From Streptomyces caelestis (lineage in GTDB: Bacteria > Actinomycetota > Actinomycetes > Streptomycetales > Streptomycetaceae): a stretch of DNA of 64,000 bases. Location of the stretch: contig NZ_LGCN01000029.1 in the NCBI RefSeq assembly GCF_001279005.1, positions 62,001 to 126,000 of the forward strand. The letters are read 5' to 3'. The notes under the pieces were generated by a model that saw only the letters and a list, made by a program, of their open reading frames with translations, was not told the origin of the DNA and made no database searches. Position 1 is the first letter of the stretch. Every line of letters starts with the position of its first letter. Of the stretch, positions 34,369 to 43,441 are shown in pieces. Both the position numbers and the translations under genes were made by a program.

Positions 34369-35159
34369 CCGGAGCGCTCGATCTCGGCGTCACCGCGCTC
34401 GACACCAGCACCAACTATCTCGGCTTCCGCTCGCACCAGGTCCTGGCACGGACGGCCGGTGACCTGCTGCCGAAGTTCACGCTCTCCACGAAGGTCGGAT
34501 ACTTCCCGGGACGGGACGGCGGGGAGCACTGCCTGAACCCCGTACGACTACGCGCGGCTGTGGAACGGGCGGCCGATGACCTCGGCCGGGAGCCCGACCT
34601 GGTATTCCTGCACAACCCGGAACATTCGCTCCGCGAGACCACTTCACATGGCCGGGACATGCTGGCGCAGGCGTGTGCTGCCCTCGACAACTCAGTGGCG
34701 AAAGGGCTGTGCGCCGCCTGGGGCGTCGCGTCCTGGGACCCGTCGCCGCTGCTGGACCTGATCGACCCGACCACACCGAGGCCGTCAGTTCTCATGGTCC
34801 GAGCCGGCCTGCTGGTCGGGATCGGAACACTCGACGCCGCCGACGCCCTCATCAAGGCATGGGACCTCGGCAACCGCACGGTGTGGGGAATGAGCCCTTT
34901 CGGAGGCAGCGCCGGTGCCCCGGTGTGGGCCAGGATCGACCCGCGCGTCTTCCTGCGGGACGGCAGCCGGTTCTCTCGCGTACAGGCGGCCTTCCGGACC
35001 GCCTACCACCTCCCGCGGGTCGACTCTGTCGCTGTGGGCACCGACGACCCCGCCCACCTGGGCGAACTCGTCGACGCCTTGGTCGGCGAGTTCGAAGAGC
35101 GGACCATCCGCGAGTACCGAGGACTCCTCCGCGACCGCTCGCGTGATCAGCCCGTCTGA
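34302..35159 (+). CDS. aldo/keto reductase
   Basis: 285 residues. AKR tetrad: Asp and Tyr in LDTSTNYLGF, Lys in LSTKVGYF, His in VFLHNPEHS. The typical C-terminal NADPH region is partly recognisable (FSRVQAAFRTAYHLPRVDSVAVG). Starts at a GTG after GGAGGAGG and overlaps the oxygenase gene by 67 bases, so the two are strongly coupled. Convergent with the APH-fold gene (13-base overlap of the ends). Likely a tailoring step on the same product. Confidence 0.85.
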   Translation: MRGSDPRIVLGLHRSRHERRLLTGALDLGVTALDTSTNYLGFRSHQVLARTAGDLLPKFTLSTKVGYFPGRDGGEHCLNPVRLRAAVERAADDLGREPDLVFLHNPEHSLRETTSHGRDMLAQACAALDNSVAKGLCAAWGVASWDPSPLLDLIDPTTPRPSVLMVRAGLLVGIGTLDAADALIKAWDLGNRTVWGMSPFGGSAGAPVWARIDPRVFLRDGSRFSRVQAAFRTAYHLPRVDSVAVGTDDPAHLGELVDALVGEFEERTIREYRGLLRDRSRDQPV

Positions 35160-36004
35160 AGTTCCTCGACGACCTGCTCGGCCGTGCGCCGCGCGGGCTC
35201 CAGCCGGGGGTCCTCCGGGTGCGCGTACGGCCCGAGGATCTTCGCGCAGACGAACAGCGTCATCAGCTTGCCGTCCCGGCTCTCGAAGTCGCGCCGACGC
35301 TCCCGCCGTACGCGATCGGCCAGAGCGGGGACGGCGAGCGAGCTCGCCCACAGTGAGGCGGAGTCCAGCCCCTGTGGCGCATTCCCCCAGTCCTCCCAGT
35401 CGAAGAGGCTGAACACCGGAGCGGTCACATTGGCCCAGTTCAGGTCCGCGTGGGCCGGCACCCATCGCCGGACGGTCGTGTCGAAGTCGCCGGGGAAGAC
35501 ACCGCGGATGGACTCAGTGACCAGCTCCTGGGTGATGGTGTCGGTGTCCGGCGTGGCGACCCGCCTCGTCCTATGAGCTGCCAGCGCGTCCAGCGAGGTG
35601 CTCAAATCCTCCCACCACGCCTCCGGTAGTTCCGGTGCCTCACTCAGGACGGCGCTTCCGACGGGGGCGGCCGACAGGAGGCCGGTTTCGTCGGCCCGCC
35701 ACATCACCGGCCCGTCCGCATCCCGCCAGACCACACATCCCTGCCAGACCGGCTGGGCAACACCTTCCAGGCGGGCGGCGCATTCGGTGCCGTTCCACCC
35801 CTGATCGGTGATCTTGTCGAGCGGGCGCCGCTCGATGCGGACCCAGGTACCGCGGTCCGTCCGGGCCCCCACGGACCGGCGCTTGCGCACCACCGTGTCC
35901 AGGAGCAAGCGCACCCGGAGGGACCGTGCGACGCGGTCAAGGATTTCGTCGACCGACTGCACCCGTAGGTCAACGGACTGACCGGTGGAGACCGAGAGCG
36001 TCAT
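35147..36004 (-). CDS. APH-fold phosphotransferase
   Basis: 285 residues. Kinase-fold catalytic loop as VPAHADLNWANV (catalytic Asp, Asn) and the metal-binding Asp as LFDWEDWG. The N-terminal lobe with WVRIERRPLDKI is compatible with an ATP-binding Lys. Related folds act in antibiotic inactivation, but also as Ser/Thr kinases in thioviridamide-type and class V lanthipeptide pathways. Its place at the end of the peptide locus makes either self-resistance or peptide phosphorylation possible. Opposite strand to the peptide genes. Confidence 0.78.
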   Translation of the reverse strand: MTLSVSTGQSVDLRVQSVDEILDRVARSLRVRLLLDTVVRKRRSVGARTDRGTWVRIERRPLDKITDQGWNGTECAARLEGVAQPVWQGCVVWRDADGPVMWRADETGLLSAAPVGSAVLSEAPELPEAWWEDLSTSLDALAAHRTRRVATPDTDTITQELVTESIRGVFPGDFDTTVRRWVPAHADLNWANVTAPVFSLFDWEDWGNAPQGLDSASLWASSLAVPALADRVRRERRRDFESRDGKLMTLFVCAKILGPYAHPEDPRLEPARRTAEQVVEELQTG

Positions 36005-36070
36005 GGGGAAGAACGTAGCAGCGGGGCAATGGGATGCCTCGTCATCCCCATGAACCGACGATGCAGGAAC

Positions 36071-36607
36071 TCAGTCTCCGATGTCGTCCAGGGCCGACCG
36101 TGCCGTCGCGGTGAACTCGCCGATGCGTTCGGAGAGCCGGGCCACTTCGACGGCGTGACGCTCCACGAAGCGGACGTTGCCGTCCGGGGCGTCCGCCGGC
36201 GAGTCACGGAAGGCGAGCAGGGTCGTCTGCGTCGACTTGAGGGTGGTGTAGACGCTCCGGGCGGCCTGCTCCACCGTCTCCGGCCCCTCGACGGCAAGAT
36301 TGGCCCACGCGGCCTGCGCGAGCGCCAGCTGCCCTTGCGCCTGCTGCATCCTGCGATCAACTTCCTCGGTGTCCCGTTCCCCCACGAAGGCGCGGCCGGC
36401 CATCTTGAGGGCGTGCTGGCACTCGGTCGCCGGAGCGAGGAAGGCACTGTAGGCGTCCCGACGCACCTGTCTGCGCCAGTGCGCATGCTCGGCCCTCGCC
36501 TGGGCCTGCACCTGCTGCCGCGCCGACCACCCGGTGATCGCCGAGGCCAGAACAGTGCCTCCCACGCCAACTGTCGCTCCAAGTAATGCCGCTAATCCCT
36601 GATCCAC
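36071..36607 (-). CDS. membrane-anchored helical protein of unknown function
   Basis: 178 residues. A single N-terminal membrane helix (about 5-27, ALLGATVGVGGTVLASAITG) is followed by a largely alpha-helical, coiled-coil-prone cytoplasmic part (QQVQAQARAEHAHWRRQ, MQQAQGQLALAQAAWANL). No enzyme motif is seen. It lies between the peptide locus and the SRA-HNH nuclease and could belong to either or neither. Confidence 0.65.
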   Translation of the reverse strand: MDQGLAALLGATVGVGGTVLASAITGWSARQQVQAQARAEHAHWRRQVRRDAYSAFLAPATECQHALKMAGRAFVGERDTEEVDRRMQQAQGQLALAQAAWANLAVEGPETVEQAARSVYTTLKSTQTTLLAFRDSPADAPDGNVRFVERHAVEVARLSERIGEFTATARSALDDIGD

Positions 36608-36677
36608 GAGGGGTGTATCTATCGCACTTCTCGTCCTGCTGGCCAGGCAGTCGCCCCCTGGCGCAGCCGTCCGGAAT

Positions 36678-37709
36678 TCAGGAACCCTGACCAGAAGCCT
36701 TCTGCTCCCAGTACTTACGGTGATAGCGGAGGTACTCCGGGTGGACTCGGTGGCTGTCCCGCACGGTGAGCTTCGGCAAGAGCCTCACGCCTGAGAGATC
36801 TGATCGGACGATGACGGACCCATCGTCGTCCACTGCGATCGCCCCGATGTCGAGCCGCACATGACAGTTGGGGCAGAGGCACAGGATGTTGGGCTCGACG
36901 TCAGGTCCGTGGTGGGGCTTCCCCAGAGGCCGTATGTGGGCGCCTTGGCTGTATGAGCTACCGTCCGGGCCCGTCAGGCGTAGACCACACAGCTGGCACT
37001 CCCCCTCGTAGAGGCGCTTGATCCGTTGCGCGGCAGCCGTGTCCCTGATCAGGCGACGCACCTGCATGCTGCGTGAACGCGGGAACTTCTCCACGTCCCA
37101 CTGCTCGCCAGGCGTTCCCTCGTCTTCTTGCTGTCCGTGGCCTTGCTCGTCACCGAGCTCTTCCAATACGTCGATGACGTGCCGTTCGACCGCGGTTTGT
37201 ACCTGCTCCTGGTCAGGCAAGCGCCGCAGGTCAAACTGACAGACATCAATCGGCGTTCCGTCAGGAGCCGGATACTTGGAGATCGCCGTGCGCACCTCCG
37301 TGATCTCGTACAGGCCGTCGTACCTATAGGAGTTGGAAGGCGAGTACCGCGGATCCCCCTCGTAGCCTCGGATCACGCGGATGGGATAACCACGCTCATA
37401 GCTGAGCCGGAGCGCAGCGTTGTCCGTGTAGGACCACGACTGGCTGCGAAGGAGCCTGCCCGTGGAGTCCTTGTCCTTGCCTTCCGAAGCTCCTGTGTAT
37501 CGGATCCACTCCCAGTGGTCCTCATCGTCCACGTAGCCGCCGTGCAGGACGATGGCGTCCCCGACTCTTTGGCCGTCCTCGTCCCACAGCCAGGAGATGC
37601 CGCGCTGGTTCGTCTGGTGCAGTTGTGCACGCTGCACGTCCAACCGCCTGTGGAAGACCCTGCCCACGGGCACGCCTTCTATGTGCCCGACGGTTCGTTC
37701 GATTCCCAT
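36678..37709 (-). CDS. SRA/YDG-domain HNH endonuclease (modification-dependent restriction type)
   Basis: 343 residues. Residues 1-165 form an SRA/YDG-like domain (GISWLWDEDGQRVGDAIVLHGGYVDDED, GYPIRVIRGYEGDPRYSPSN, YRYDGLYEI), which in other proteins flips out 5-methyl- or hydroxymethylcytosine. Residues 225-343 form an HNH nuclease with two zinc-binding Cys pairs (CQLCGLRL and CLCPNCH), GAHIRPLG carrying the catalytic His, and Asn in EPNIL. This layout is known from type IV restriction enzymes. An acidic linker (EQGHGQQEDEGTPGEQ) joins the domains. The ATG lies at 37707-37709; a CAGTAT -10-like box ends 6 bases upstream, so the message may be leaderless. Divergent from the helicase. Confidence 0.85.
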   Translation of the reverse strand: MGIERTVGHIEGVPVGRVFHRRLDVQRAQLHQTNQRGISWLWDEDGQRVGDAIVLHGGYVDDEDHWEWIRYTGASEGKDKDSTGRLLRSQSWSYTDNAALRLSYERGYPIRVIRGYEGDPRYSPSNSYRYDGLYEITEVRTAISKYPAPDGTPIDVCQFDLRRLPDQEQVQTAVERHVIDVLEELGDEQGHGQQEDEGTPGEQWDVEKFPRSRSMQVRRLIRDTAAAQRIKRLYEGECQLCGLRLTGPDGSSYSQGAHIRPLGKPHHGPDVEPNILCLCPNCHVRLDIGAIAVDDDGSVIVRSDLSGVRLLPKLTVRDSHRVHPEYLRYHRKYWEQKASGQGS

Positions 37710-37725
37710 CCACCCATACTGGATC

Positions 37726-37735
37726 GATCATGATC
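37726..37735. promoter_or_regulatory. palindrome in the divergent nuclease/helicase promoter region
   Basis: GATCATGATC is a perfect 10-bp palindrome within an unusually AT-rich stretch (37720-37780). It lies just upstream of the presumed -10 box of the nuclease gene. It may be an operator controlling one or both genes. Confidence 0.4.
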
Positions 37736-37870
37736 AATTTCTTTCAACTTTTCTCCATTGAAGCCAAGTTGAGATCAGTAAGCGAGCCACATCGGACCAC
37801 CTCGCCTCGGACTGTCAGAGCCCTCTGTTACACATGACCCGAGCCATCCGGCGCGATCAAAGGAGTCCGC

Positions 37871-40800
37871 GTGTCTGAGCTGGAGGATCTTTCCCAACCC
37901 GCCGCGGGTCTGTACGAGCAACTGATTACGCTCCGTTTCGAGCAGAAGCTTCAGCAGCTCTCCCAGCTTGGCTGGCATCCGATGAGCGGAGCGGTGGGCT
38001 CGGAGTCGGTCCCTCACGTGCTTGCGCGGCATGTCTCCCGCACCGTGCGCCGTGTTCTGCAGAATCTGCCCGCCGAAGACCGCGTGCACGCGGCCAACCA
38101 CATCCTGGAGTCCATCGGCACACTGAAGGGTGCCCAAGAGTGGGTTGATCTCATCGCAGACGGCCCGCAGCAACTCCTAGCCATCACGCGGCAGGAGGCA
38201 CCAGGGGTCTTCGCCGTACGTCCTGGCATCCCGCTCTCAGACACCGCCCTGCTGACCAACTCGCCCGAGGATCCCAGCCTGGGGTTCGAACTGCGCGCCG
38301 AGCTTGCCACTGCCGATCGTGTGGATCTCCTGTGCGCCTTCGTCAAGTGGCACGGGCTACGGGTCATTGAGCGGTCCTTGCGGGCAGCCCATGAGCGGGG
38401 GGTGCCGGTGAGGGTGTTGACCACGACGTACATCGGCGCCACCGAGCGGCGAGCGTTGGACCGCTTGGTCGAAGACTTCGGAGCCGAAGTCAAGGTCAAC
38501 TACGAGACCCGTTCCACGCGGCTCCACGCCAAGGCATGGCTGTTTCGACGGAACAGCGGTTACGACACCGCGTACGTCGGTAGCTCGAACCTGTCGAAGG
38601 CCGCCCTCCTTGACGGTTTGGAGTGGAACGTCCGCTTGTCCTCCGTGGCCACACCCGACGTGATGCGGAAGTTTGAAGCGACGTTCGAGTCGTACTGGAA
38701 TGACCCGTCCTTCGAGACGTACGACCCTCACACCGACGGTGATCACCTGCAAAAAGCGCTGGCGATGGCTGGTGGTGCACCCTCGGCGGACAGGGCCATC
38801 ACACTGTCCGGCCTCGAAGTACGGCCGTACCCCTATCAGCGGGACATGCTCGAGCGTCTGGGCGTCGAGCGTGAGGTCCACGATCGGCACCGGAACCTCT
38901 TGGTAGCGGCGACTGGTACGGGTAAGACCGTCATGGCTGCGCTTGACTACAAGCAGCTCCGCGAGAGACATGATCGCGACCTGCGCCTGCTGTTCATCGC
39001 TCACCGCAAGGAGATTTTGCAGCAGTCCTTGCGGACCTACCAGGACATCTTGCTCGATGCGAACTTCGGAGAGTCCCTGCACAGCGGCGAGATTCCGGAG
39101 CGCTGGACGCATGTCTTCGCGAGCGTTCAGTCACTCAACGCACGGGCGCTTGACCGTCTTGCCCCCGATCACTTCGACGTCATTGTGATCGACGAGTTCC
39201 ACCACGGAACCTCACCGACCTACCGGAAGATCGTCGATCACTTCAAGCCGATGGAGCTGCTGGGCCTGACTGCTACGCCGGAACGCATGGACGGCAAGAA
39301 CATCCAGGACGAGTTCTTCGACGGTCGCATCGCCGCCGAGATGCGGCTGTGGGAAGCACTGGACAACAAGCTTTTGTGCCCCTTCCACTACTTCGGCATC
39401 AGTGACACCACCGACTTGAGCGCCGTGGAGTGGAAGCGCGGAGCGTATGACATGAGCTCGCTCAGCAACGTCCTGACAGGTAACAAGGTCCGCGCTGGCC
39501 TCGTCGTCAAGGCCGTCAAGGAGAAGATCGCCGACCCGAGCCGTATGCGGGCCCTGGGGTTCTGCGTCTCTGTTGCTCATGCGCACTTCATGGCGGAGTC
39601 CTTCCGCTCGGCTGGTTTCAATGCCATAGCGGTGTCCGGGGAGACGCCGGCTGATCAGCGACGGCAAGCACTCGCGGACCTGAGGTCCGGAGCGCTCCAA
39701 GTGGTCTTCTCGGTCGACCTCTTCAACGAAGGTGTCGATGTCCCGGATGTGGACACCCTGCTTCTCCTCCGCCCGACGTCGAGCGCGACCGTGTTCCTTC
39801 AGCAGCTCGGCCGCGGACTTCGGCGCTCCGGCAACAAAGCTGTCCTGACCGTGCTGGACTTCATCGGCCAGCACCGCAAGGAGTTCCGTTTCGAGAACCA
39901 GTTCCGGGCCCTCACGAACCTGACGCGTAAGCGGTTGCTGGACCACATTGAGCATGACTTCCCGAAGCTCCCCTCCGGCTGCGAGATCGTACTGGAGGAG
40001 AAGGCGAAGCACACCATCATCGCCAACATCAAGGAGCAGCTCAGCGTCAATGTGACCACGCTGGCACGTGAAGTGGCCGACTACGGAGAGCCCTTCCTCA
40101 GTCGCTACCTGGAGGAAAGCGGCCGAGACATCAAGGAGGTGTACCGAGGGGTCGAGAACTCCTGGACGGGGCTGCTCCGCCGCTCCGGCCTGATGGACCG
40201 CAGGGCCCCTGAGGGGGAGGCCGCTCTCCTCAAGCGGGTGCCTGCGTTCCTGCATGTCGACGACCCTCTGCGGGTGGACGCCTACACACGCATACTCGAA
40301 GACGATGCCACCCCCTACAGCGACCTCGATGAACAGGGGAAGGCCTACGCCCGCATGCTGTTCTTCCAGCTGTGGCCGCTGGGTGGCGTTACCAGGAAGG
40401 GATTTGCGAGCTACGAAGCGGGATTTGCCGCCCTTCGAAAGCAACAAGCCTTCCGTAGCGAGCTACGCCAGGTGCTGGCGTACAACCTCGCCCATACCGA
40501 GCACGTACCGATTCCCCTCCTCGGTGTGACTGGCGACCGGGGTATCCCACTGACCGTGCATGCCTCCTACAGCCGAGAAGAGATCCTTCCTGCACTCGGC
40601 CAGGCGGACATCGGAGGCTTCATGCCCGGTGACTTCCGCGAGGGCGTGAAGTGGTGCGAGTCAATCGCGACAGACGCGCTCCTCATCACCTTGGAGAAGG
40701 ACGAGAAGGACTTCTCCCCTCAGACCCGCTACCACGACTTCGCACTGAGCGAGACGCGGTTCCACTGGGAGTCCCAGAACCAGACCTCCGAAACGTCCCC

Positions 40801-41026
40801 GACCGGGTTGAGGTACCAGCATCACGCCGCCCAAGGCAGTCAGGTACTGCTCTTCGTCCGCCGCTACAAGACCACCGATATAGGTGGTGCTCAGCCCTGG
40901 ATGCTTCTGGGACCTGCTGAGTACCAGAGCCATGAGGGCAGCAAGCCGATGGCCATCACCTGGAAGCTGAAGCATGGGATTCCGGCAGATGTGCTGTCGT
41001 ACGCCAAGGCAGTAGCGGCGGGCTGA
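37871..41026 (+). CDS. PLD-nuclease/SF2 helicase fusion with DUF3427-type C-terminus
   Basis: 1051 residues. N-terminal phospholipase-D-type nuclease with HxK as RLHAKAWLF and YVGSSNLSKAAL (about 215-240). An SF2 helicase follows with Walker A VAATGTGKT (about 345), motif II VIDEFHHG, motif III LLGLTATPERMDG, and motif VI QQLGRGLRRSGNK. The C-terminal ~350 residues correspond to the DUF3427 region. Such PLD-helicase fusions occur in defence islands. Starts at a GTG with AAAGGAG upstream. Divergent from the SRA-HNH gene, 161 bases apart. GC content and codon bias are clearly lower than in the backbone. Confidence 0.88.
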   Translation: MSELEDLSQPAAGLYEQLITLRFEQKLQQLSQLGWHPMSGAVGSESVPHVLARHVSRTVRRVLQNLPAEDRVHAANHILESIGTLKGAQEWVDLIADGPQQLLAITRQEAPGVFAVRPGIPLSDTALLTNSPEDPSLGFELRAELATADRVDLLCAFVKWHGLRVIERSLRAAHERGVPVRVLTTTYIGATERRALDRLVEDFGAEVKVNYETRSTRLHAKAWLFRRNSGYDTAYVGSSNLSKAALLDGLEWNVRLSSVATPDVMRKFEATFESYWNDPSFETYDPHTDGDHLQKALAMAGGAPSADRAITLSGLEVRPYPYQRDMLERLGVEREVHDRHRNLLVAATGTGKTVMAALDYKQLRERHDRDLRLLFIAHRKEILQQSLRTYQDILLDANFGESLHSGEIPERWTHVFASVQSLNARALDRLAPDHFDVIVIDEFHHGTSPTYRKIVDHFKPMELLGLTATPERMDGKNIQDEFFDGRIAAEMRLWEALDNKLLCPFHYFGISDTTDLSAVEWKRGAYDMSSLSNVLTGNKVRAGLVVKAVKEKIADPSRMRALGFCVSVAHAHFMAESFRSAGFNAIAVSGETPADQRRQALADLRSGALQVVFSVDLFNEGVDVPDVDTLLLLRPTSSATVFLQQLGRGLRRSGNKAVLTVLDFIGQHRKEFRFENQFRALTNLTRKRLLDHIEHDFPKLPSGCEIVLEEKAKHTIIANIKEQLSVNVTTLAREVADYGEPFLSRYLEESGRDIKEVYRGVENSWTGLLRRSGLMDRRAPEGEAALLKRVPAFLHVDDPLRVDAYTRILEDDATPYSDLDEQGKAYARMLFFQLWPLGGVTRKGFASYEAGFAALRKQQAFRSELRQVLAYNLAHTEHVPIPLLGVTGDRGIPLTVHASYSREEILPALGQADIGGFMPGDFREGVKWCESIATDALLITLEKDEKDFSPQTRYHDFALSETRFHWESQNQTSETSPTGLRYQHHAAQGSQVLLFVRRYKTTDIGGAQPWMLLGPAEYQSHEGSKPMAITWKLKHGIPADVLSYAKAVAAG

Positions 41027-41029
41027 CTG

Positions 41030-41689
41030 TCAGCGGGAGACGCGGGTCGCCTCCAACTCTGCCTCGAAGTGCATCTGGGCACGGTCCAGGATCTCGTCTG
41101 TGTCATGGCCGTGCGTCTGGAGCCAGTGCAGCAGGTCGGCGATGATGTCGATGGCGGCTGCTTCTGCCGCCATCGCACCCAGCCGGCTGCGCCGGGAAGT
41201 GCTGAACAGCTCGCCGTCACCATAGGAACTGAGAACCTTGGCGGCTCTTGTGGCGCGTGCGCCAGCTTGCTCATCGGGTGCTGCAGGGATAGCGACGAGC
41301 TCGCACCATGTCACCTTGCTGCCGTCGTGCAGTTCGACGCCCCAGCGTTCCGTCAGGGCGTCAACGAGCGCCATACCTCGTCCGCTTTCCGCCTCATCAC
41401 TTGCCTCTACGAGGGTGGGAAGGGCGCGAGCGTCCGGGTCTCGCAGCTCGATGCGGAGGCGGGCACCTCTCAAGGAGAGGCTGAGGCTGGCGGGGGTACC
41501 GCGACCGACGTGCGTGATCACGTTGGACACGAGCTCGCTGACACACAGTTGAGCCGAGTCGCTGAGCTCTTGCAGACCCCAGTCACTTAGCCGGGTCCGT
41601 ACGAGACCGCGTAGGGCTGCGACCTCCTCTGGCTCAGCAAGGAACGGGAACCCCCAGGACGCCAGGGGGATGTTGGCGGATTCAGCCAC
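41030..41689 (-). CDS. anti-sigma-factor-type ATP-binding protein (HATPase_c)
   Basis: 219 residues from a GTG at 41687-41689 with AGGAG upstream. GHKL ATPase boxes: N-box VSELVSNVITHV, G1-like ELRDPDARALP, G2 SGRGMALVDALTERWG. A C-terminal extension of about 90 helical residues is unusual. The family (RsbW-like) is commonly encoded beside XRE-DUF5753/DUF397 pairs in Streptomyces, as here. It ends 3 bases from the helicase stop (convergent). Confidence 0.85.
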   Translation of the reverse strand: MAESANIPLASWGFPFLAEPEEVAALRGLVRTRLSDWGLQELSDSAQLCVSELVSNVITHVGRGTPASLSLSLRGARLRIELRDPDARALPTLVEASDEAESGRGMALVDALTERWGVELHDGSKVTWCELVAIPAAPDEQAGARATRAAKVLSSYGDGELFSTSRRSRLGAMAAEAAAIDIIADLLHWLQTHGHDTDEILDRAQMHFEAELEATRVSR

Positions 41690-41891
41690 GGTTCTACTCC
41701 TGCCTGGGACACGATGATTACGCCATGGAAGCTGTCCCACACTGAGAGTTGCAGTGAAACTCTCAAAATGGAACTCTCATCAGAGATCAACTGGAGCGCG
41801 CTACTGCCGTACACGCCCCCGGCGCACACCGTCTTGCCGTTCTTCCCGGCAGGCGGCAATGATCACTTGACGGACGAGAAGGGCCTGAACC

Positions 41892-42737
41892 ATGGCAGTT
41901 GGACCCACCACACGAAGGCGTCAACTGGGCGCCGATCTGCGACGACTCCGCGAGTTGAAGGGGTTGACGCTAGAGGAGGCGGGTGCCCGAGTCGGCATCT
42001 CGAAGGCAACCCTCAGCCGCTACGAAACCAAGGAAGGCACGGTCAAGTGGCCAGCCGTCGACGCCCTGTGCCGCGAGTACGACGCGACGGACGAGGAACG
42101 CCTCGCACTGGTCGAGCTAGCCAAGGGCGCCAAGATCCAAGGCTGGTGGCGCTCCCTCGCCGACCCCATCCCCGAGTCCATGAACCTCATGCTCACCCTC
42201 GAAGACGAGGTCGTACGCGAAGACCATTACGCCTGCATGTATATCCCCGGCCTGCTCCAAACCCGTGCGTACGCCGAAGCTGTACACCGGGCTTCGGAGG
42301 TGCGGTGTGAGGAGCGCGAGGTCCAACACATGGTCGACATCCGCATGAAGCGGCAGGAGTTGCTGGACCGCCAAGAGCCGCCACGCATCTGGGCGGTGAT
42401 CGACGAGGCAGCGCTCCGGCGGCAGGTGGGCGGTTCTGAAGTCATGCGGAAGCAACTGAGACACCTGCTCGCGCTGACTCAACGCCCACATATCAACGTG
42501 CAGGTTCTCCCGTTCGCCCGCGGCGCTCACGCAGCGGCCGTCGGTAGCTTCGCCTTCCTACGCGGCCAGGCTCCCGAACTGGATGTGGTGTACGTAGACC
42601 TCCTCGGCGGTGGGTTGTTCATGGAGAAGCCGGAGGAACTGGAGCGTTATAGGTTGGCGTTCGAGTACCTCAGCGCACAGGGACTCGATTTTGAGTCCTC
42701 CAGCGATCTCATCGACCGGATCAGCAAGGAGCCCTGA
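41892..42737 (+). CDS. XRE regulator with DUF5753 (Scr1 family)
   Basis: 281 residues. Helix-turn-helix (LRRLRELKGLTLEEAGARVGISKATLSRYE) followed by the DUF5753 domain (MYIPGLLQTRAYAEAVHRA, IWAVIDEAALRRQVGG, VQVLPFARGAHAAAVGSF). Overlaps the DUF397 gene (TGATG). Scr1-Scr2 of S. coelicolor, of the same layout, behaves as an antitoxin/toxin-like pair affecting antibiotic production (known). Divergent from the ATPase gene. Confidence 0.92.
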   Translation: MAVGPTTRRRQLGADLRRLRELKGLTLEEAGARVGISKATLSRYETKEGTVKWPAVDALCREYDATDEERLALVELAKGAKIQGWWRSLADPIPESMNLMLTLEDEVVREDHYACMYIPGLLQTRAYAEAVHRASEVRCEEREVQHMVDIRMKRQELLDRQEPPRIWAVIDEAALRRQVGGSEVMRKQLRHLLALTQRPHINVQVLPFARGAHAAAVGSFAFLRGQAPELDVVYVDLLGGGLFMEKPEELERYRLAFEYLSAQGLDFESSSDLIDRISKEP

Positions 42738-42943
42738 TGACGGCACCGTCACAGCCCACCTGGTTCAAGTCCTCCTATAGCGGCGGCAGCGGCACCGAGT
42801 GTGTGGAATGCGCCCATGTCCCGTACGGCGTGCTCATACGCGACTCCAAGGACGTGGACGGTTCCGTCGTCTCTGTCGAAGCCGATGCATGGCGTTTCTT
42901 CGTGGCGGGGTTGAGACGCGAGCGACCGGTCGTGTCCGCCTGA
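42737..42943 (+). CDS. DUF397 small protein (Scr2 family)
   Basis: 68 residues with the complete DUF397 pattern: WFKSSYSGGSGTECVECAH, GVLIRDSKD and a final AWRFFVAGL. Co-translated with the XRE-DUF5753 regulator, its usual partner. Confidence 0.93.
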   Translation: MTAPSQPTWFKSSYSGGSGTECVECAHVPYGVLIRDSKDVDGSVVSVEADAWRFFVAGLRRERPVVSA

Positions 42944-42957
42944 TACTCCCGAGCCAC

Positions 42958-43441
42958 CTACTCCACCATGCGTTCCGCGTCCTCCGGAACCCAAGGGAAG
43001 GGCACGTCGGGCCAGTGCACGGAGGCCCACGCGTCGACGTCGACCGCGAGGACGGCCTCGACGAAGGCGTCCGGCGGGCGGTAGCCGTGGGCGGTGACGT
43101 AGTGCGTGATGAGGAACGGGGCGGCGTAGGCGGTGCCGGGGGCGCCCGGGATGCGTAGCTCACCGTTGCCCTGCGGGGCCGGCTCGTCCCCCGCCGGGCA
43201 CAGGTCGCACTCGTGGACGCCCAGGCAGACGTTCATCCACTGGACCCGCTGGAGAGCCTTCAGCTTCTCCACGAACGCCTCGGGGACCGGGCCCGTCGCG
43301 TACGGCTCACCGGCCTCCAGCCGGCCGATGTTCAGGCGGGGTGTACGCGGGGCGGTACCAGAGCCCGTAGAAGCCCGATTCCGGGTCCGTGAGGGTGTCG
43401 TCGTCCAGGTAGTCGTACGCGCTGAGGTCCTCGTAGAACAC
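42958..43441 (-). pseudogene. frameshifted conserved actinobacterial hypothetical gene
   Basis: One frame from a GTG at 43439-43441 reads VFYEDLSAYDYLDDDT..GLWYRPAYT. Another then continues RLNIGRLEAGEPYATGP to WVPEDAERMVE and a stop at 42958. Joined, they give a single ~160-residue protein of a type common in Streptomyces, with a CLGVHECDLCP motif. The break is one extra G in the GGGG run at 43338-43341, so it is either a recent mutation or a base-calling error. Function unknown. Confidence 0.75.

Noticed and set aside
35147..36004. Aminoglycoside resistance gene
   Set aside because: Only the APH fold motifs are seen. Nothing points to aminoglycosides, and the fold also serves RiPP and metabolite kinases.
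37726..37735. Attachment site of an integrated element
   Set aside because: A 10-bp GATC palindrome alone, without a second copy or integrase, is better explained as an operator.
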